A stretch of DNA of 64,000 bases from NCBI GenBank assembly GCA_020152595.1, contig JAIGNY010004486.1, forward strand, positions 100,001-164,000. The letters run 5' to 3'. The notes beneath the pieces are model-generated. The model was not told the DNA's origin and did no database searches. It was given only the letters and a program-made list of their open reading frames with translations. The DNA comes from Chiridota heheva. Its lineage: Eukaryota > Echinodermata > Holothuroidea > Apodida > Chiridotidae. Shown piece by piece: positions 45,430 to 58,021 of this stretch; the stretch's first letter is position 1, and every line of letters starts with the position of its first letter. The position numbers and the translations under genes are program-made.

Positions 45430-46880
45430 TAGTGAGATAGCATCTCCCTCTGTATGCCCTACATGCTAAGCACTACATGCAATACAGAGTGAGACTCCGT
45501 CCTATCTGTTTTAACGTGGAAATCGCCTCAGTCCTAAAATTGCGACTACACTGTCTATTCATGTCACCTGTTACACTGTAATTACTGTACTTAAGGCACA
45601 TAAAAATATACAGTTAACTTCTCCTGTCAATGCTGTTAATCTTGTAAGTAATTAAAACATGCCGGTAATACTGAAATGATTAAAAATGTAAGCCAATATT
45701 GTACACCTCTTTCAGTTGAACCGTACGCTCTTGGAACCTTTTTTTTTTTTTTTAACTAGGGCGCACAACACCGATACGCGTACTAATAAATATATAACGC
45801 CAGCGAACTGGATTCTTGTGTTGCCGCGGCCCACCGGTGCGCGGCATGGTTTTTAAAAGGCTACAGATGGCACGTCGGCAGTTATTTTTATCAAAATGGA
45901 TTGATTACAGATACCTGTTTTGTTGATGAAGCAGTATTTCCCAAGCAGTATTTCTGAAGAACGTTTAATCTAGAAGGAATAGGACAGTAAGATCTAAAGA
46001 TGCAAGAAAGTATTAGGGGTATGCAATAAGTTAGAACTGCAATGCAGATCATCATGATCATAGAAGGTCCCAAAAAGTGTTCTGTTGTTTTATGAAGGGT
46101 CCTAGTTTCCTCTGTCACGTGATTTTGGATGAAAAATTGGGGCCAGCTTTCTTATACACGCCGAAACAGGGGAAGACCCATCGCAAGGAAATTGAAAGGG
46201 GTTGTCCGTTTTTCGTATGACAGGACAACAAACTTTGAAATTCCAGATGCTTATTATTCTTTTAGATTTCAAAAGGGCACTTTCTCAACAAAAGACAGTT
46301 CATTCGTTCTGAGTACACCCGCTCCCCCTCCCTTCACCCCCACTACGAGCCTGAGGAGCCAACATACAAGGAATGTTTTAATAACAAAACCTTTTTTTTT
46401 AATGATTTATGACCTTCTGCCCAATGGGTGATCAAGGGCGCATGTTCAAAGATATCACATTTCATCAACACCTTGACCAAACATTTCAATTAGTAAAAGT
46501 AACAAAAGACAGAAGGGATTCAAAACAGGAGGGGGACATGACACCTAGCATTTCATTGAGCGTGTTGATAGATAAATCACAACCAAACTAATCATGGACA
46601 GTATGGAAATAGTCAAGGGGCCTATCGATCCCGGGAGGAGAGTAGGGGAGGGAGGGGGAGCAAGGAGAGGAGACCATTGACCTCAAGAAATCAGAACTGG
46701 TAGATATGATTAATTGTTTTTAAATAAAAAAAAATTGGTATGGGCATGTATTTTGTGTCTACGTTTGTGATTTTTGTGTGTTTTAAAACATAAGTAATTC
46801 TTTTTGATCAAAAATTGTTAAACCAATGTACTTATTTTTGTATGTAATAGGCTGGAGGCCTGAACATTGAATGAAATAAA
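45430..46880. other. Non-coding stretch
   Basis: Contains a T14-type homopolymer (45740) and a short GC-rich patch (45830-45850). The 3' tail at about 46860 (aatgaaataaaattatata) could end an older LINE copy. The frame at 46129-46431 has no recognisable domain. Confidence 0.45.
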
Positions 46881-46884
46881 ATTA

Positions 46885-48667
46885 TATATTAAGCAAAGTC
46901 CAGCAGAATTGCTCAATTAGTGAAAGACAAACAAAAAGCTATAGAGGATGGAAATAAAGGTCTGAGAAACAAGATTCAGAGAACAATAAACAAGTATGTT
47001 CATGATGTGCGGATTGAAACTTTCGGACACAGAGAGGCAAATTCAATTTTTTTTTGAGCTTGATCAAAACTGTTAGAAATTCAAATGAAAACAGTAAAGT
47101 ACGTGTTGATGAAAATTTGGGAGATGATTTGAATAAACATTTTGGCCGTTTTAATCACTCACGCAATAAAGATATTAACATTTCTCTACCAGATTACACA
47201 GGTGATGTGTGTGTATCTGAGATGAATATAGATCATGTATGTTATTAATTTAAGAGGGTTAAAAAAGGAGTTGCATGTGGGTCAGATAAACTTCCTTGGT
47301 GGGTTTTTAAATTTTTAAGGGAAGATTTAGCAACATTATTTACCTTCATTTTTCAGGAAACTATCTCCAACAGAAAAATTTCGTCGTTGTGGAAAAATGC
47401 CATAACAACTCCTGTCCCCAAAATTAAGACACCTCAAACTGTAAATGATTTTAGACCAATTGATCTCGCTAGTATCGCTTTTAATAGCCTACAGAAAATA
47501 CTACTGCCTCATTTGACGGAAAGTGTAGAGCAACTTGGAGATGTGTATCAATTTGCTTACAAGAAGGGTGTTTCATGTGTAGATGCTGTACTAGTTTTAA
47601 TTAACGATATAGTGACTCATTTGAATTGTAAAGAAACGACCATGTCAAAGCTTCTTTTTCTCAATTTTTCAAGTACTTTCAATACGGTCTTGCCAAGCCA
47701 CCTACTTAAAGATTTGACAATATTTATAAAAGACCCGTGGCACATTCATTGGTTGGCACAGTTTCTTCAAGGGTGGACAAGACAAATTAAACTAGACAAA
47801 GGTTTGTCAGAACATTCTGAAATAAATGTAGGTGTACCACAGGGAGGCCCTCTATCTGCTGCACTTTTTACCATCAATACTGACGAAATAAGATCAAAAG
47901 AAAATATTTGTGTGATAAAGTATGCCGATGATACTGCTATTTCATGTAAAATTGCTAAAAATTATGTAAATGAGGATCAAGTAGAGTACCAGTCATTTGT
48001 TGATGAGTCTGTGTCAAAATATGATGAAAAGAACTTGTTGCTGAACCCAAAAAATCAAAGGAAATGTGCTTTGTAAACAAAAACATCAAACATACAGGGC
48101 TTTTGAATCAAAATCAGACAACATATTTATTCAAGGTTCAGATGTTGCAAAATGTGTAAAAACTGATTATCTTGGTGTATGTATTGATGATAAACTGACT
48201 TTTTCCCATCATGTGTCCAAAATTTTAAGTAAAGTTTACTGTATTGTTTCGAGTTTATCATACATTTTATCTTTTTGTAATCTTAATGCTAGACTTAATC
48301 TTTTTAAATCCGTTATTTTATCACAGGTTCTTTATGCTGTACCCGTTTGTCAGTATCATTTAATCCTACAGAAAGACAAAGACAGAATTAGGAAATTTTC
48401 AAAGTATACTTCAAGATTCTTAACTTACATTATCCCATGCTTATTGGAATTTTAAATGACAGGGCGAAATCGGAATTCATTGCAATGGTGACAAAAATCA
48501 ACAAAGAACAAAACCATCCTTTACACAATACATTACAAAGTCATCTAGCACGTTCAAACAGAAACCTTCGAAACCTCAACATATTGCCAAAATACAGAAT
48601 AAAGGTTTACACAATTTTATTCATTTACCATGCCGCAATTTACTTACAGACAGGATTACTGTTTTGA
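46885..48667 (+). pseudogene. CR1/Rex-like LINE ORF2 fragment (RT domain)
   Basis: A plus-strand reverse transcriptase begins in linker sequence (IAQLVKDKQKAIEDGNKGLR at about 46905) and continues through the canonical blocks. These are SLWKNAITTPVPKIKTPQTV and NDFRPIDLASIAF (block 2, about 47400-47475), LLFLNFSSTFNTVLPSHLL (block A, about 47655), VGVPQGGPLSAALF (block B, about 47830), VIKYADDTAIS (block C, about 47920) and YLGVCIDDKLTFSHHV (about 48165). The catalytic YADD is intact. The first Asp of block A is Asn (FLNFSS instead of FLDFSS). Frameshifts occur near 47055, 47250, 48070 and 48450. The endonuclease is missing, so the copy is 5'-truncated. FSSxFNT and VPQG place it near the Rex1/CR1 groups. 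The 3' UTR probably runs to about 48830. Confidence 0.88.
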
Positions 48668-48834
48668 ACCTTTTATATTTAATTTTTTCCTTATTTATCT
48701 ATTCATATTCTTTTATTTTCTGCTATGTGTTTTAATATGTACTGTATATGCATGTACTTTTTTCCTTTTTACAAATGTTTTAAATTTGTACTGGAATATT
48801 TAATATAGAAAAATATATATATAACCGAATTCTG

Positions 48835-49858
48835 TTATGAATCCCCTCACCCGTTTACAAATTCAGTGGCGTTTGAAGCAAGGACGATATACATTGGCCA
48901 TTTCCATTATTATTTTTCATTGGGGGGCAAGTATTTACGGCTCTCAATAATGAAGTTCTGCATGATGAATTGAGTTTGAAGGAACTCAAATTCCTTTCAT
49001 ATTTAGTTTTTCCAAAGTGTACAGGAATAAGTCGACACAAAGACAAATTTGAAACATTCTGGATGAAGCATAAGCACTGGTTAACAACGTAGTTTGATCT
49101 CGCCGGATCGACTTTCAAGTGCATCCATTTCTCGTATCTCAGCCGAAGAAATTCTATTCTGATTTTCTAACTTTCGTGATTGCAAATTTAATATTAAAAG
49201 AAAAGGGCCATCAGCAATTTTCAGGCCGATTGAAATTTAATCAATTTTGGTCGCGATAGGGAGAAGAAATTGCGCTTTCAGCTATATGTAGGGGAGGTGG
49301 AAGGAATTCAGCACAATAAGGGTAGAAAATCTAGTACGAGCACTTTCTTTATTTAATATTTTTAACGAGGATCTGAAACAGGAAAAATGAGCCTTACTTC
49401 CATTTAAAGTGTTATAAATACCTGCAATTCGTAAGTTGTAATTCTGTTGTGGATTAATTCTGTCCTCTGCTTAATCGTGCATGCAGGGGTATAACTTGAC
49501 TTCAAGTGCAAGGGGTGTTAAGGGTGTTAGACAAATTTGTTCGACAAAAAATAAATCTGGATAATTTAGAATAATTTTTTGTCTATATCTATCTATACAA
49601 GTATAAGGTCACAATTTAAATTAAAAAAAACAACATCATTTGTGCTTTTTCACTTTCAGATGCATGCATAACTGAAGTTTTACAACCATGTTGCCCTCTT
49701 CTTGACTCGCTCCTTGCTTATTTCGCGTGCAGTCGTACTAGAATGAAACCATGATTGGGAACAACATTGAACTATATGGGAAACTACTTTATTGTGCATC
49801 TTTAATTAGTTTTCAGTACACCTCATAATAACTTTCACAACAACTTTAATTGATAATG
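48835..49858. other. Non-coding stretch
   Basis: No gene or tandem array recognised between the CR1-like LINE and the TIR element. Confidence 0.5.
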
Positions 49859-49964
49859 TACCGTATTTTCTCTAATAAACGCCCCCCTCTAATAAACGCC
49901 CCCCTGTCATTTTTCATACTTTCAGGATGTAACAACGTATGTTTAACTTACCAAATGTGACTTT

Positions 49965-52900
49965 ATCATCATCATATCGAGCGAACTCGGGCACTGCCGA
50001 CAAAGATTCTTCACTGCTTGCGATCATCCATGGCACCTGGCAGGACATCTCTTTCAATTCCAGTGTCCTTCTCAAGAACATCAATGTAGGTTATTGCTGG
50101 CCTACGACGACTTCTTTTTCCATGTTTTGGGTCCCAGAGAAGTGTCTGATGTATGACTTCATCTCTGCTCCTCCAACAGTGGCCAGCAAATTTAAGGCGC
50201 CTTGCCTGGATGACTTCAGAAATAGGCTGTAAGTTTCCATAAAGTTGGCTGTTAGGGAGATGCTGTTGCCATGACACACTAAGGGCAAATCTCAGCAATT
50301 TTGTGTACGTACCATCCAGTCTCCTTGAAAGTGCATTTGTCATAGTCCATCCCTCAGATCCATACAACAGCACACATTCAACAGCTGCCTTGAAGAAATT
50401 GATTTTGAGATCTCTGGAGAGATCACTACGCCATATGTTGCTCAGCTTGGAACAGGCAGTCCATGCTTTTCCAATTCGGACATCTATGTCTTTCTTGGTG
50501 GAGTCTACCCACGAACCAAGAGACTGAAAGTTGGTGACTTGCTTTAAAGTGGTACCGTTAATGTCCTTGAGGCTAGCTTGTGGATGGTTGTACATCATGT
50601 ACTCAGTCTTTTGACTATTTATTGTCAAACCAACCTCTTTGGCAGCCTGTTTAACGCTGTGTAATAGATGTTCAGCATCAGCAATGTTGTCTGACAGCAG
50701 CGCAATGTCATCTGCAAAATCAGTGTCAGTTAATGTTGTAGATGGGTGGCGTCTGCTCTGCCGTTGCTTCAAGGTGAAACCCAGGTGTTCATGGTTCTCC
50801 ATAGCTTTCCTCAAAGCATAGTCGAGTGTTATGATAAACAGGAAGAGAGCAAGAGTGTCTCCCTGTAGAAGTCCGGCCAGAATTTGGAAAAAGTCTGTAT
50901 CACCATCAGGACTTCTGACCCTTGCTGTTGTGTTTCTATACATAATACCAATGGCATTGACAATAAAAGGCGGTATACCAGAAGCAAGGAGGATTTGCAG
51001 CATTTTTTCACGATGAATACTATCAAAAGCCTTGCGAAAATCAACAAAAGTGAGCACCGCAGGTAGTTATTTGGCTTTAGGCCTTCAATGAGTCTGCCAA
51101 GTGTCAAAATTTGCGATATTGTGCCCCGTTTTGGTCTAAAACCATTCTGATTGTTACGAAGAAATGGTTCAATGTGTGCTCGGATACGATGTAACAATAG
51201 TTTGTTAAAGATCTTTGCTGAGATGCATGTAAGGCTGATACCACTGTAGTTACTGGTCACACCAAGGTCACCTTTCTTTGGTATAGGTATAATTTCACTC
51301 TTGGTCCATGCAGTTGGTATGTTACCTTGTAGAGCCATGTTGCAAATGCCCAGAAGTTGCTGGTTTATTATTCCACTTTTCCAAACCTCTGTTGGTACGT
51401 TATCATAACCAGTTGCTTTGTTAAGGGACATAGTCTGGATGACTGTAATTAGCTCTGTCATAGTGAATGGTTCAGTGTTAATAGGAAGCTCACCTTCAAC
51501 TACAGGTAAAATTGCAGCATCATTTGTGTTTGGTGGTTGCCCCAGCAGTTGTTGAAAATGCTGTTGCCACTTTTCAAGTCTTCCTTTAGGTGTATCTGCT
51601 CTAATTTTTCCTTTGGTTGAGCTTTTCCTGCCACTAACTTCATTAATAATTGACCAAGCTATCCTGGACTTACGCTGGTGAGCAGCATCTGTGATCTCTT
51701 TTGTCTTCTTACGAATATAATCTTCCTGGTTTCTTGTGTATGCTGATTTTAATTCCTGTTTCAGGTGATCATACTCTGTAAAGTCTATATTTTCCTCACT
51801 ACTCTGGCATAAAGCGTGATATGCCATCTTCAGCGCCAGTCGTTTTTCAGTGATACCATCATCTTCCCATGGTACTCTTTTGGAGCGCTTTAACCTCTTA
51901 GGGATGTGTTTTTTAGTTGCTATTTCGTGAGTGGTGATGAGGTTGGAGTAGGTAGCTTCAACTAATTTATCCACCTGTAAAACTTGCAGTGCTTCAAAGC
52001 GGTTATGAACTTCAACTTTGTAGCTCTCACGCACTGATGTGTTATCAAGCAGCTGAGACCAGTCATACTGTAGAGGGCGTTTACTTACTGTGTTGGCCCG
52101 TAGGCTTAATTTTAGCTTTGCAGTAACAATTCTGTGATCTGAACCAACTGAAACAAAGGAGCTGTTTGGTTCACAATTTTTAGCACTGTTACGCCACTTG
52201 CGATTTATAAGTATGTAGTCTAACTGCGCATGTTGTCCATTAGGATACGTGAATGACCAGAGCTTCCCTGACCTCTTTTTGAATATGTTGCTAAGTGAAA
52301 TAAGATCGCAGCTTGTCAGCAAATCCAGCAATAGTTGGCCATTTCTATTTGTTTCGTTGTGGTAAGATATGCCATTGTAGTCATCTCTCCCAATTTTGGC
52401 ATTCATGTCCCCTCCGATTAAAAGAACATTGTGCTTTGGAACCAATTTGATTACTTCTGCTAGTTCCTCGTAGAAATTGGTTGCCTCATCAAGATTTGAT
52501 TGGTTGGTGGGACTGTAGCAGGATATCACAGTTGCAGCAGGGTTACCATTAAAGGTTGCTACCAATAATCTCTTAGAGATTACCTCTACCTTGTTGAGCG
52601 CCTGTACTGCCTGTTTCTGGAGAAGTAAGCCAACACCTCCTATAGTTGCATTTTGCTGATTTTTCGTAGCTGAACTGGTTACCAGCGTCCACCCTTTGCT
52701 CAGCTCGGTATATTTTATCTCCTCTTCATGAAAGAGTCTATGCTCTTGTAAACAAATAATACCAATGTTGTGATACTCAGAATTAGCTACCAGTTCGCTT
52801 ATTCTCTCAGGATAGTTAAGTGTCCTTGCATTCAATGTTGAAAAGAGAAACATGTTCCGACAGTCAACAATTCCATCTTTAGTTCTATTTTGACCAGTAG

Positions 52901-53330
52901 CACACTTATCGCTCCCAGCCTGATCATTTACTGGGGAACACGGTCCTTTTTCAACTGCGCGACGACCGAGGCAGCATGAATTTTCATTAGCAGTAGATTT
53001 CATTGTAAACATTTCATTCAAAGCGAAAAGTAAATCCACTGGTCGCCACTCCTATGTAAAGCTCGCAGTATCCACGTGTCACATGGATGATACCCCCCAA
53101 AGCGGAAGGCATTGGTAACCAAGTACAGGTCTTTTAGTGATCGCTTGCCAGTGCTCTGACTACCTGCTGCCGTAGGCAGATCTATTTAACCCATAGATGG
53201 GACCCTGTACAGGTACTACCACTCCGGGCCAGAGTGGACCTGGGAGTGATGATGACTAAGGGGTGACTCCACACTCCCCAAAACTCCAGAACTCCCGAAC
53301 TAAAGCCTCACCACCGGATGCAGTTTAATG
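49965..53330 (-). mobile_element. Near-full-length RTE-clade LINE
   Basis: The minus strand carries a ~3.3-kb element. It has a GC-richer 5' UTR (about 53040-53330), one long ORF with a single frameshift, a very short 3' UTR, and an ATG-trinucleotide tail (minus-strand ATGATGATGAT at 49975-49965). A compact single-ORF layout and short-repeat tail are typical of RTE elements. It lies inside the TIR element at 49861-53596. The 5' boundary is placed by the change in composition and is approximate. I could not identify a clean target-site duplication. Confidence 0.85.
50011..53039 (-). pseudogene. RTE ORF2: endonuclease and reverse transcriptase, one frameshift
   Basis: From Met at 53039, the endonuclease shows FSTLNARTL (residues 66-74), CLQEHRL (catalytic Glu, ~99), SCYSPTNQ (~173), IGGDMNAKIG (~208-217), LDYILIN (~263) and VGSDHRIV (~298). 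The RT follows with GYDNVPTEVW, NYSGISLTCISAKIFNKLLL and NGFRPKRGTISQI. Near 51060 the frame shifts by one base, and the other frame supplies LTFVDFRKAFDSI (block A), GLLQGDTLALFLFI (block B), DTDFADDIALLS (catalytic FADD, about 50715), INSQKTEYM and FQSLGSWVDST, ending at 50011. The summed length, about 1000 residues, is normal for RTE ORF2. The enzyme nicks DNA and copies its own RNA at the nick. Apart from the single shift the catalytic residues are all present, so the copy is young, or the shift is a sequencing error. Confidence 0.92.
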
Positions 53331-53654
53331 TCATACCCAGGAATGTTACTTGAAAAGGCTGTAAGTCGAACGTAACCAAGTGGAAAATATGCAAAGAGTA
53401 TATTCCATTAATAATCCATGCACAATAATGCTAAAAACACAGAAATCGCTTAAAGAAACTAATATCATAGGCCTAAAAGAAATTGCCGTTCTTTTGTAAG
53501 TTACATTTTTTTCTTCATACTTTACCCTCAAATAAACGCCCCCCCCCCTATTTTCCAAATGCAATGCCCCGGGAGCGTTTATTAGAGAAAATACGGTATG
53601 GCAGTAGGCCTAAACCTGAGGTAAATTTTATTGGCTTCAGTTAAATTTTTGACA

Positions 53655-53740
53655 CTTCTGATTACCAAACAGTTCATGAAAGTATCCTCTCCATTCATTA
53701 TTTTAATTGCCACCTCCAGTTGTTTAGGACTCATTTGGAA
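53655..53740 (-). other. Exon candidate with a RecQ-helicase-like N-terminal motif
   Basis: The minus strand has a T-rich tract (actttcattttttttccaaa) followed by MSPKQLEVAIKIMNGEDTFM then NCLV, after which GTAATC could be a donor (about 53660). The phrase QLEVAIKIMNGEDTFM resembles the start of RecQ/DEAD-type helicase cores (QxExI..iLnGkDvfv), but the P-loop expected next is not there. It abuts the TIR element. It could be a lone exon, a fragment or chance. Confidence 0.25.
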
Positions 53741-53799
53741 AAAAAATGAAAGTATACTTGTCATATATTTCATTAATTAGATGTCTTAAACATTTCCTA

Positions 53800-55945
53800 T
53801 ATGCCATGATTACTGATACTATCTTCAATCAGTGAAGTCAATGGATGTGTGCACTTGTTGTAAACGCACAATTTTTTTTTTAGGCCCGCCTTCAACGTTT
53901 ACGCTACGCTTGCATGGCTGATGTTCGATAGAATTTGAAATAATTAGGTACATTCACTTCGGTGCACACAACTGTGAGAAGGAAGCGACCGAGTTAGGTG
54001 AAAGTTTCTTCTTCTTACAGGTTTTAGTTCATTGTTATTGAGTGTTTTTTATGTGCCCAAGCTTTTAAGATTAAGACTTACATACTAGAAGATTTTTTAG
54101 TTATGTAGCTTACCTTTTGCAGCTTAAAATGAATGAGGTAGAAAAGTACAAATTTCTTGGAAAATGTTCGCAAAACAGGAGTGCGTCGCAAATATTCTGT
54201 GACGTGACTATGATGAGTCAATGTAGCAGTTTCCACTGTTATATGCATAGGATGATGTTTGACTGAGTATTCGCAGTCATGTAATGGCTATAGACCTTTT
54301 CAAACCGAGTTTAGCCGAACGTAAAACGTGAGGATACTTTATCCAAATTAATGCCGGGGAATTTTCGTTTTTACTAACCAACCAATCAGCTAGAGGGGAA
54401 AAATGTAAACAACAACTATACGCGTGCAAATTACCTTCATAAGCTTGTACGGACGTTCATTATAGTACAACATTACATGTATGAAGTACATACGCTAACG
54501 TTATGTGAAATGTATAAGCTTCATGAAGCAATATCTTACCTTAGGAGAAATGGTCCGTCAATTATTCACAATTAATGCACATTATTACCTCAGGCATTAT
54601 CATACACAGCTACTTTTATCACCAGTTTGAAAACAAACTTCTCCCACTAAGACACCTAACACTGATGAGTGATTTTAATCACAAAAGTTCCCTGATTATT
54701 CGGTTCTGCTTTGTGTAATCTTATACACACAAATAGCCTTGGGCTACTTGGCTACTTGGTGTGCATGGGAGTGACAGATAAACAATCATTGTTTGGAGTG
54801 GAAACACAATACACTGAAGAGGAAGTCGGGTTGGTAATTGTCATACCTGAATTTTCAGGATTAACTCAGGTGTCGGGTGCAGGTTGGCTTAAAGAGAAAC
54901 TTTTCAGCATGTTGTGTTGTATGCACATGTAAAGTATCTAAATTTGTGTCAGTTTCAACTACTCTGCCTGGATAATTTGTATCTTATGGGGTTTTTGTTT
55001 TTGGTCATATTCCAAGTCTTCCATTCAGACTGTCTCAATTATGGAATATGCAATAATCAGGTGAGATTTAAAGTTAAAACTTGGCCTCAGGTACGTTTAT
55101 AACACTAACATTATGTCCAATGCACGTAGATGTAGGCCCTAGGCCTAGTGTGCACGTTAAAATGTTGTTTTTGTTGGGGTTCACAATCCCTCAACATTTA
55201 CGAAACATTAACAATATTTGTGCAAATTTGAAACACAAAAATAAGACGGAAAGTGGCAAAAATCGTACAAATTTAAACACGTTGATGTTCAGTGCAGATA
55301 ATGGGATGAAATTGTGCCATTGACCTCACTGCACAGAATGTGAAAATAGTATCAAGAACTTTCGGCAGCAAATCTCTTGTTATCTGTGAATGAGACAACT
55401 AGTTCTGCATATCGGAAAATTGTGTGAATGGAGAGGATACAGTTTATACAAAGTTTTCTGTTTGGTATGGAATTTCCTAACCAAATTACGCCACCATTTA
55501 AGTCTTAGTGAAGTGATTATTTGTGTATGTAGGCCCCTACTGTTGATTATTGGGTGAAATTGTATTTTTAATGGACTTGACCCCATACGCTAGTAAATTG
55601 TGCAGGCAATCAGGATTCCCTGGAATTTGATTGGTCCATTATGGTCACGTAAATTTCAGCCATGTGACATTATTTAAATGAGATTTCCGGAAATTACCGA
55701 TTCCGATATGAAAAGGTCTTTAAAAACTTGTAACTACTGTAGCAGTATATTGCTATATTGCTATATGTAGTCTAATGAAGTAAGTTTACTACATGTTTCT
55801 TAGATATATAATATTTTTCATTCTTGAGCTATATTTTCATTTTTAACACAAAAATTTAACAGGAATATTTTAAGTCACAATTCCACCCTTTGATACCCAG
55901 TGTGTTAAAAATGTGAGTGCATTTTTTTGGAACTTTAATATCAAA
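53800..55945. other. Non-coding stretch
   Basis: No domain-bearing frame or tandem repeat recognised. Several TAGGCCTA-type motifs occur (for example at about 55138). Confidence 0.5.
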
Positions 55946-56026
55946 ATTAATTTTCACAACTTTCCTTTTGTTTTCTATCACTACAAGTTTGGTTTATACA
56001 AATGCTAAGACAATCAACTTCCCCAA

Positions 56027-56267
<241 letters not shown>

Positions 56268-56339
56268 ATACAAATTCACAGGAATATTCCTTTAAGGAAA
56301 TCTTACCTAATAATGAGCAACAAAGCCATGTTTACTTGC

Positions 56340-56399
56340 CTGAAACCAAGTCTGGGGAAGACACTACATCCTGATGTGATGATTGAGATGGTCCCCCAT
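56340..56399 (-). CDS. 60-nt symmetric exon, copy A (GC donor)
   Basis: Minus-strand exon between an acceptor (tttctttcttcatttgtag) and a GC donor (CAG then GCAAGTAAAC). Entered in phase 1, it encodes [20 protein letters not shown] and leaves in phase 1. The downstream copy of the same arrangement is at 60092-60160, and the two share intron sequence beyond the donor (GCTTTGTTGC then a variable CATTATTAG/CTATTATCAG block). GC-AG introns are a minority class with strong matches at the other donor positions, as seen here. The peptide is a Ser/Asp/Pro linker with no recognised domain. The Death-domain exon at 40.4 kb is also entered in phase 1. Confidence 0.55.
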
Positions 56400-56459
56400 C
56401 TACAAATGAAGAAAGAAATGAGTGATACTGCCAAAACATATTTCTCTTTTAAATAGCCA

Positions 56460-57480
56460 ATTACAAAGAACATACCATTCTAGGAAGAGAACATGGAAAC
56501 GTTAAAATGTATGGTGTTTTAATATAAAGTTTTATCTTAAAGTGTAGCTTTCGGGGGCCATGGACCCCACGTGACAGAAATATCGTTTTAGAATTAAACT
56601 TGTTCTGTTGATGCATCTACAGGTGTATACTGCAGAATATTTTCAACAGGGAAAAGAGTGTTTTAACTAAATAAGATTATCTGTTTTTTTCAAAAATTCA
56701 ACGGATTTCTATTTAATTTTGTTTAAAATGTTGACGGCAAATTACCTACAAACAAAATTTTCAAGTGACATTTTCCTTTGCTTTTCATGCTTTTGTGACC
56801 TTTTCACAGCTCAAATAGATCCAATACTATTTTACCCGAATTTTCTCAATCTTCAGGGGAAATTCTGTCCATACCTGTAAGTAACACAAATGCTTATCAG
56901 AGTTGATTTCAACATTACAATTCAAAATTTTCTTCTTTTCATGAATTAAATCCTGCAACTTGCTTTTAAGCCATTTGGGAAATCAAATACAATCAAATTT
57001 CAGAGTTCTGAGGGCTGTGCCCCTGGACCCTAAGTTCTTGCCCAAATTTTCTAAAATTTTAGAAGAAATTTCTTCTTTGTCTATTTAGAAATTGTAATCC
57101 ATTTGCTTACTTCAGTTGATTTTAACCAGATAGAATATAACATTTTCTTTTCATTAATTGAATTTTGAAATTTTTGTTTTAATTTTGCACAATGTCGCCT
57201 TTGGCGACACATTTTTAGTTCCCCACCAACCCCCTCCACAATTTTTCATCTTTTCACTACTGTGCCCCCAAACCAAAATCAATGCCACTCTATGAGATGG
57301 AAACCTTCCTTGGGGGGATTCTTTAAATGTTTTTTTCTTCTCTTTGCAATCTGTTAAACAATACAAAGCAAAGAAACTAACTTTTTTAAGTATTTGTCTG
57401 AGGATTTCCATTTGCAGTCTACCTAGATATATTTGTATTCAATGTTTGATATTGAATACTGCATAAATATCAGATTTTGG
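56460..57480. other. Non-coding stretch
   Basis: AT-rich DNA with no recognised gene. A short C-rich repeat-like block lies at 57200-57320. Confidence 0.5.
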
Positions 57481-57487
57481 AATGCTA

Positions 57488-57675
57488 ATTTTATGATTTA
57501 CCAGTCCGAGTATGCGATATTTTATGATTTACCAGTCCGAGTATGCGATATTTTATGATTTACCAGTCCGAGTATGCGATATTTGATGATTTACCAGTCC
57601 GAGTATGCGATATTTTATGATTTACCAGTCCGAGTATGCGATATTTGATGATTTACCAGTCCGAGTATGCGATAT
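57488..57675. repeat. 31-bp minisatellite, six units
   Basis: The unit is gatattttatgatttaccag then tccgagtatgc, almost invariant apart from gatatttgatg in two units. On the minus strand each unit contains GGACTG followed by GTAAATC, a weak donor-like site. Confidence 0.95.
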
Positions 57676-57980
57676 TTACATGTTGGTTCCATGTCCCCAA
57701 TTGCATTTTTGCCCACAATTAAATTTATGGTGCCGCCTACATGTATCCCATGGGAGGCTCACTTTTTCTTCTAAATAAGAAAAGAAAAACAGAGCAGTAC
57801 ATAGATTAGGGCACACAAAGAGAGTACTTGGGTCATCTCTTTTTGTGTATTGCTGAAATACATCCCACTTTCAGAGAGACCTTAAAAATACAAACTATTC
57901 TTTTTGTATACTGCAAACACAAAGAATATTATTAGACAGTCTATCAAAAATATCTACAAAGGTGACATCGACTTTTATTC

Positions 57981-58021
57981 CATTTCTTTGGAGATACCGA
58001 ACTTTGGATATTTATTCAAAT
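57981..58021 (+). repeat. Inverted duplicate, left arm
   Basis: The 40-bp catttctttggagataccga then actttggatatttattcaaa matches the reverse complement of 58890-58928 at nearly every position. A weaker match continues inward over about 40 bp (aaaagaattcct against ccaaaaattcct). In this arm one frame reads FLWRYRTLDIYSNRAKEFLM. Confidence 0.9.

Larger units (their letters stand above)
49861..53596. mobile_element. Small TIR DNA element split by an RTE LINE
   Basis: A perfect 22-bp inverted repeat bounds the region: ccgtattttctctaataaac then gc at 49861-49882, and its exact reverse complement at 53575-53596. Both ends are flanked by TA (49859-49860 and 53597-53598), consistent with a TA target duplication as in Tc1/mariner-type elements. 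Internal aataaacgcccccc motifs occur near both ends (49873, 49890, 53530), as does the phrase catacttt (49914; 53516). Removing the RTE leaves an element of roughly 370 bp with no coding capacity, that is, a MITE. Confidence 0.8.

Noticed and set aside
45765..45855. GC-rich patch with a TATA-like ATATATAA, possible promoter
   Set aside because: Too short, with no initiator, start codon context or exon downstream on either strand that I can support.
50303..51066. Plus-strand frames inside the RTE element
   Set aside because: Shadows of the minus-strand RT coding sequence.
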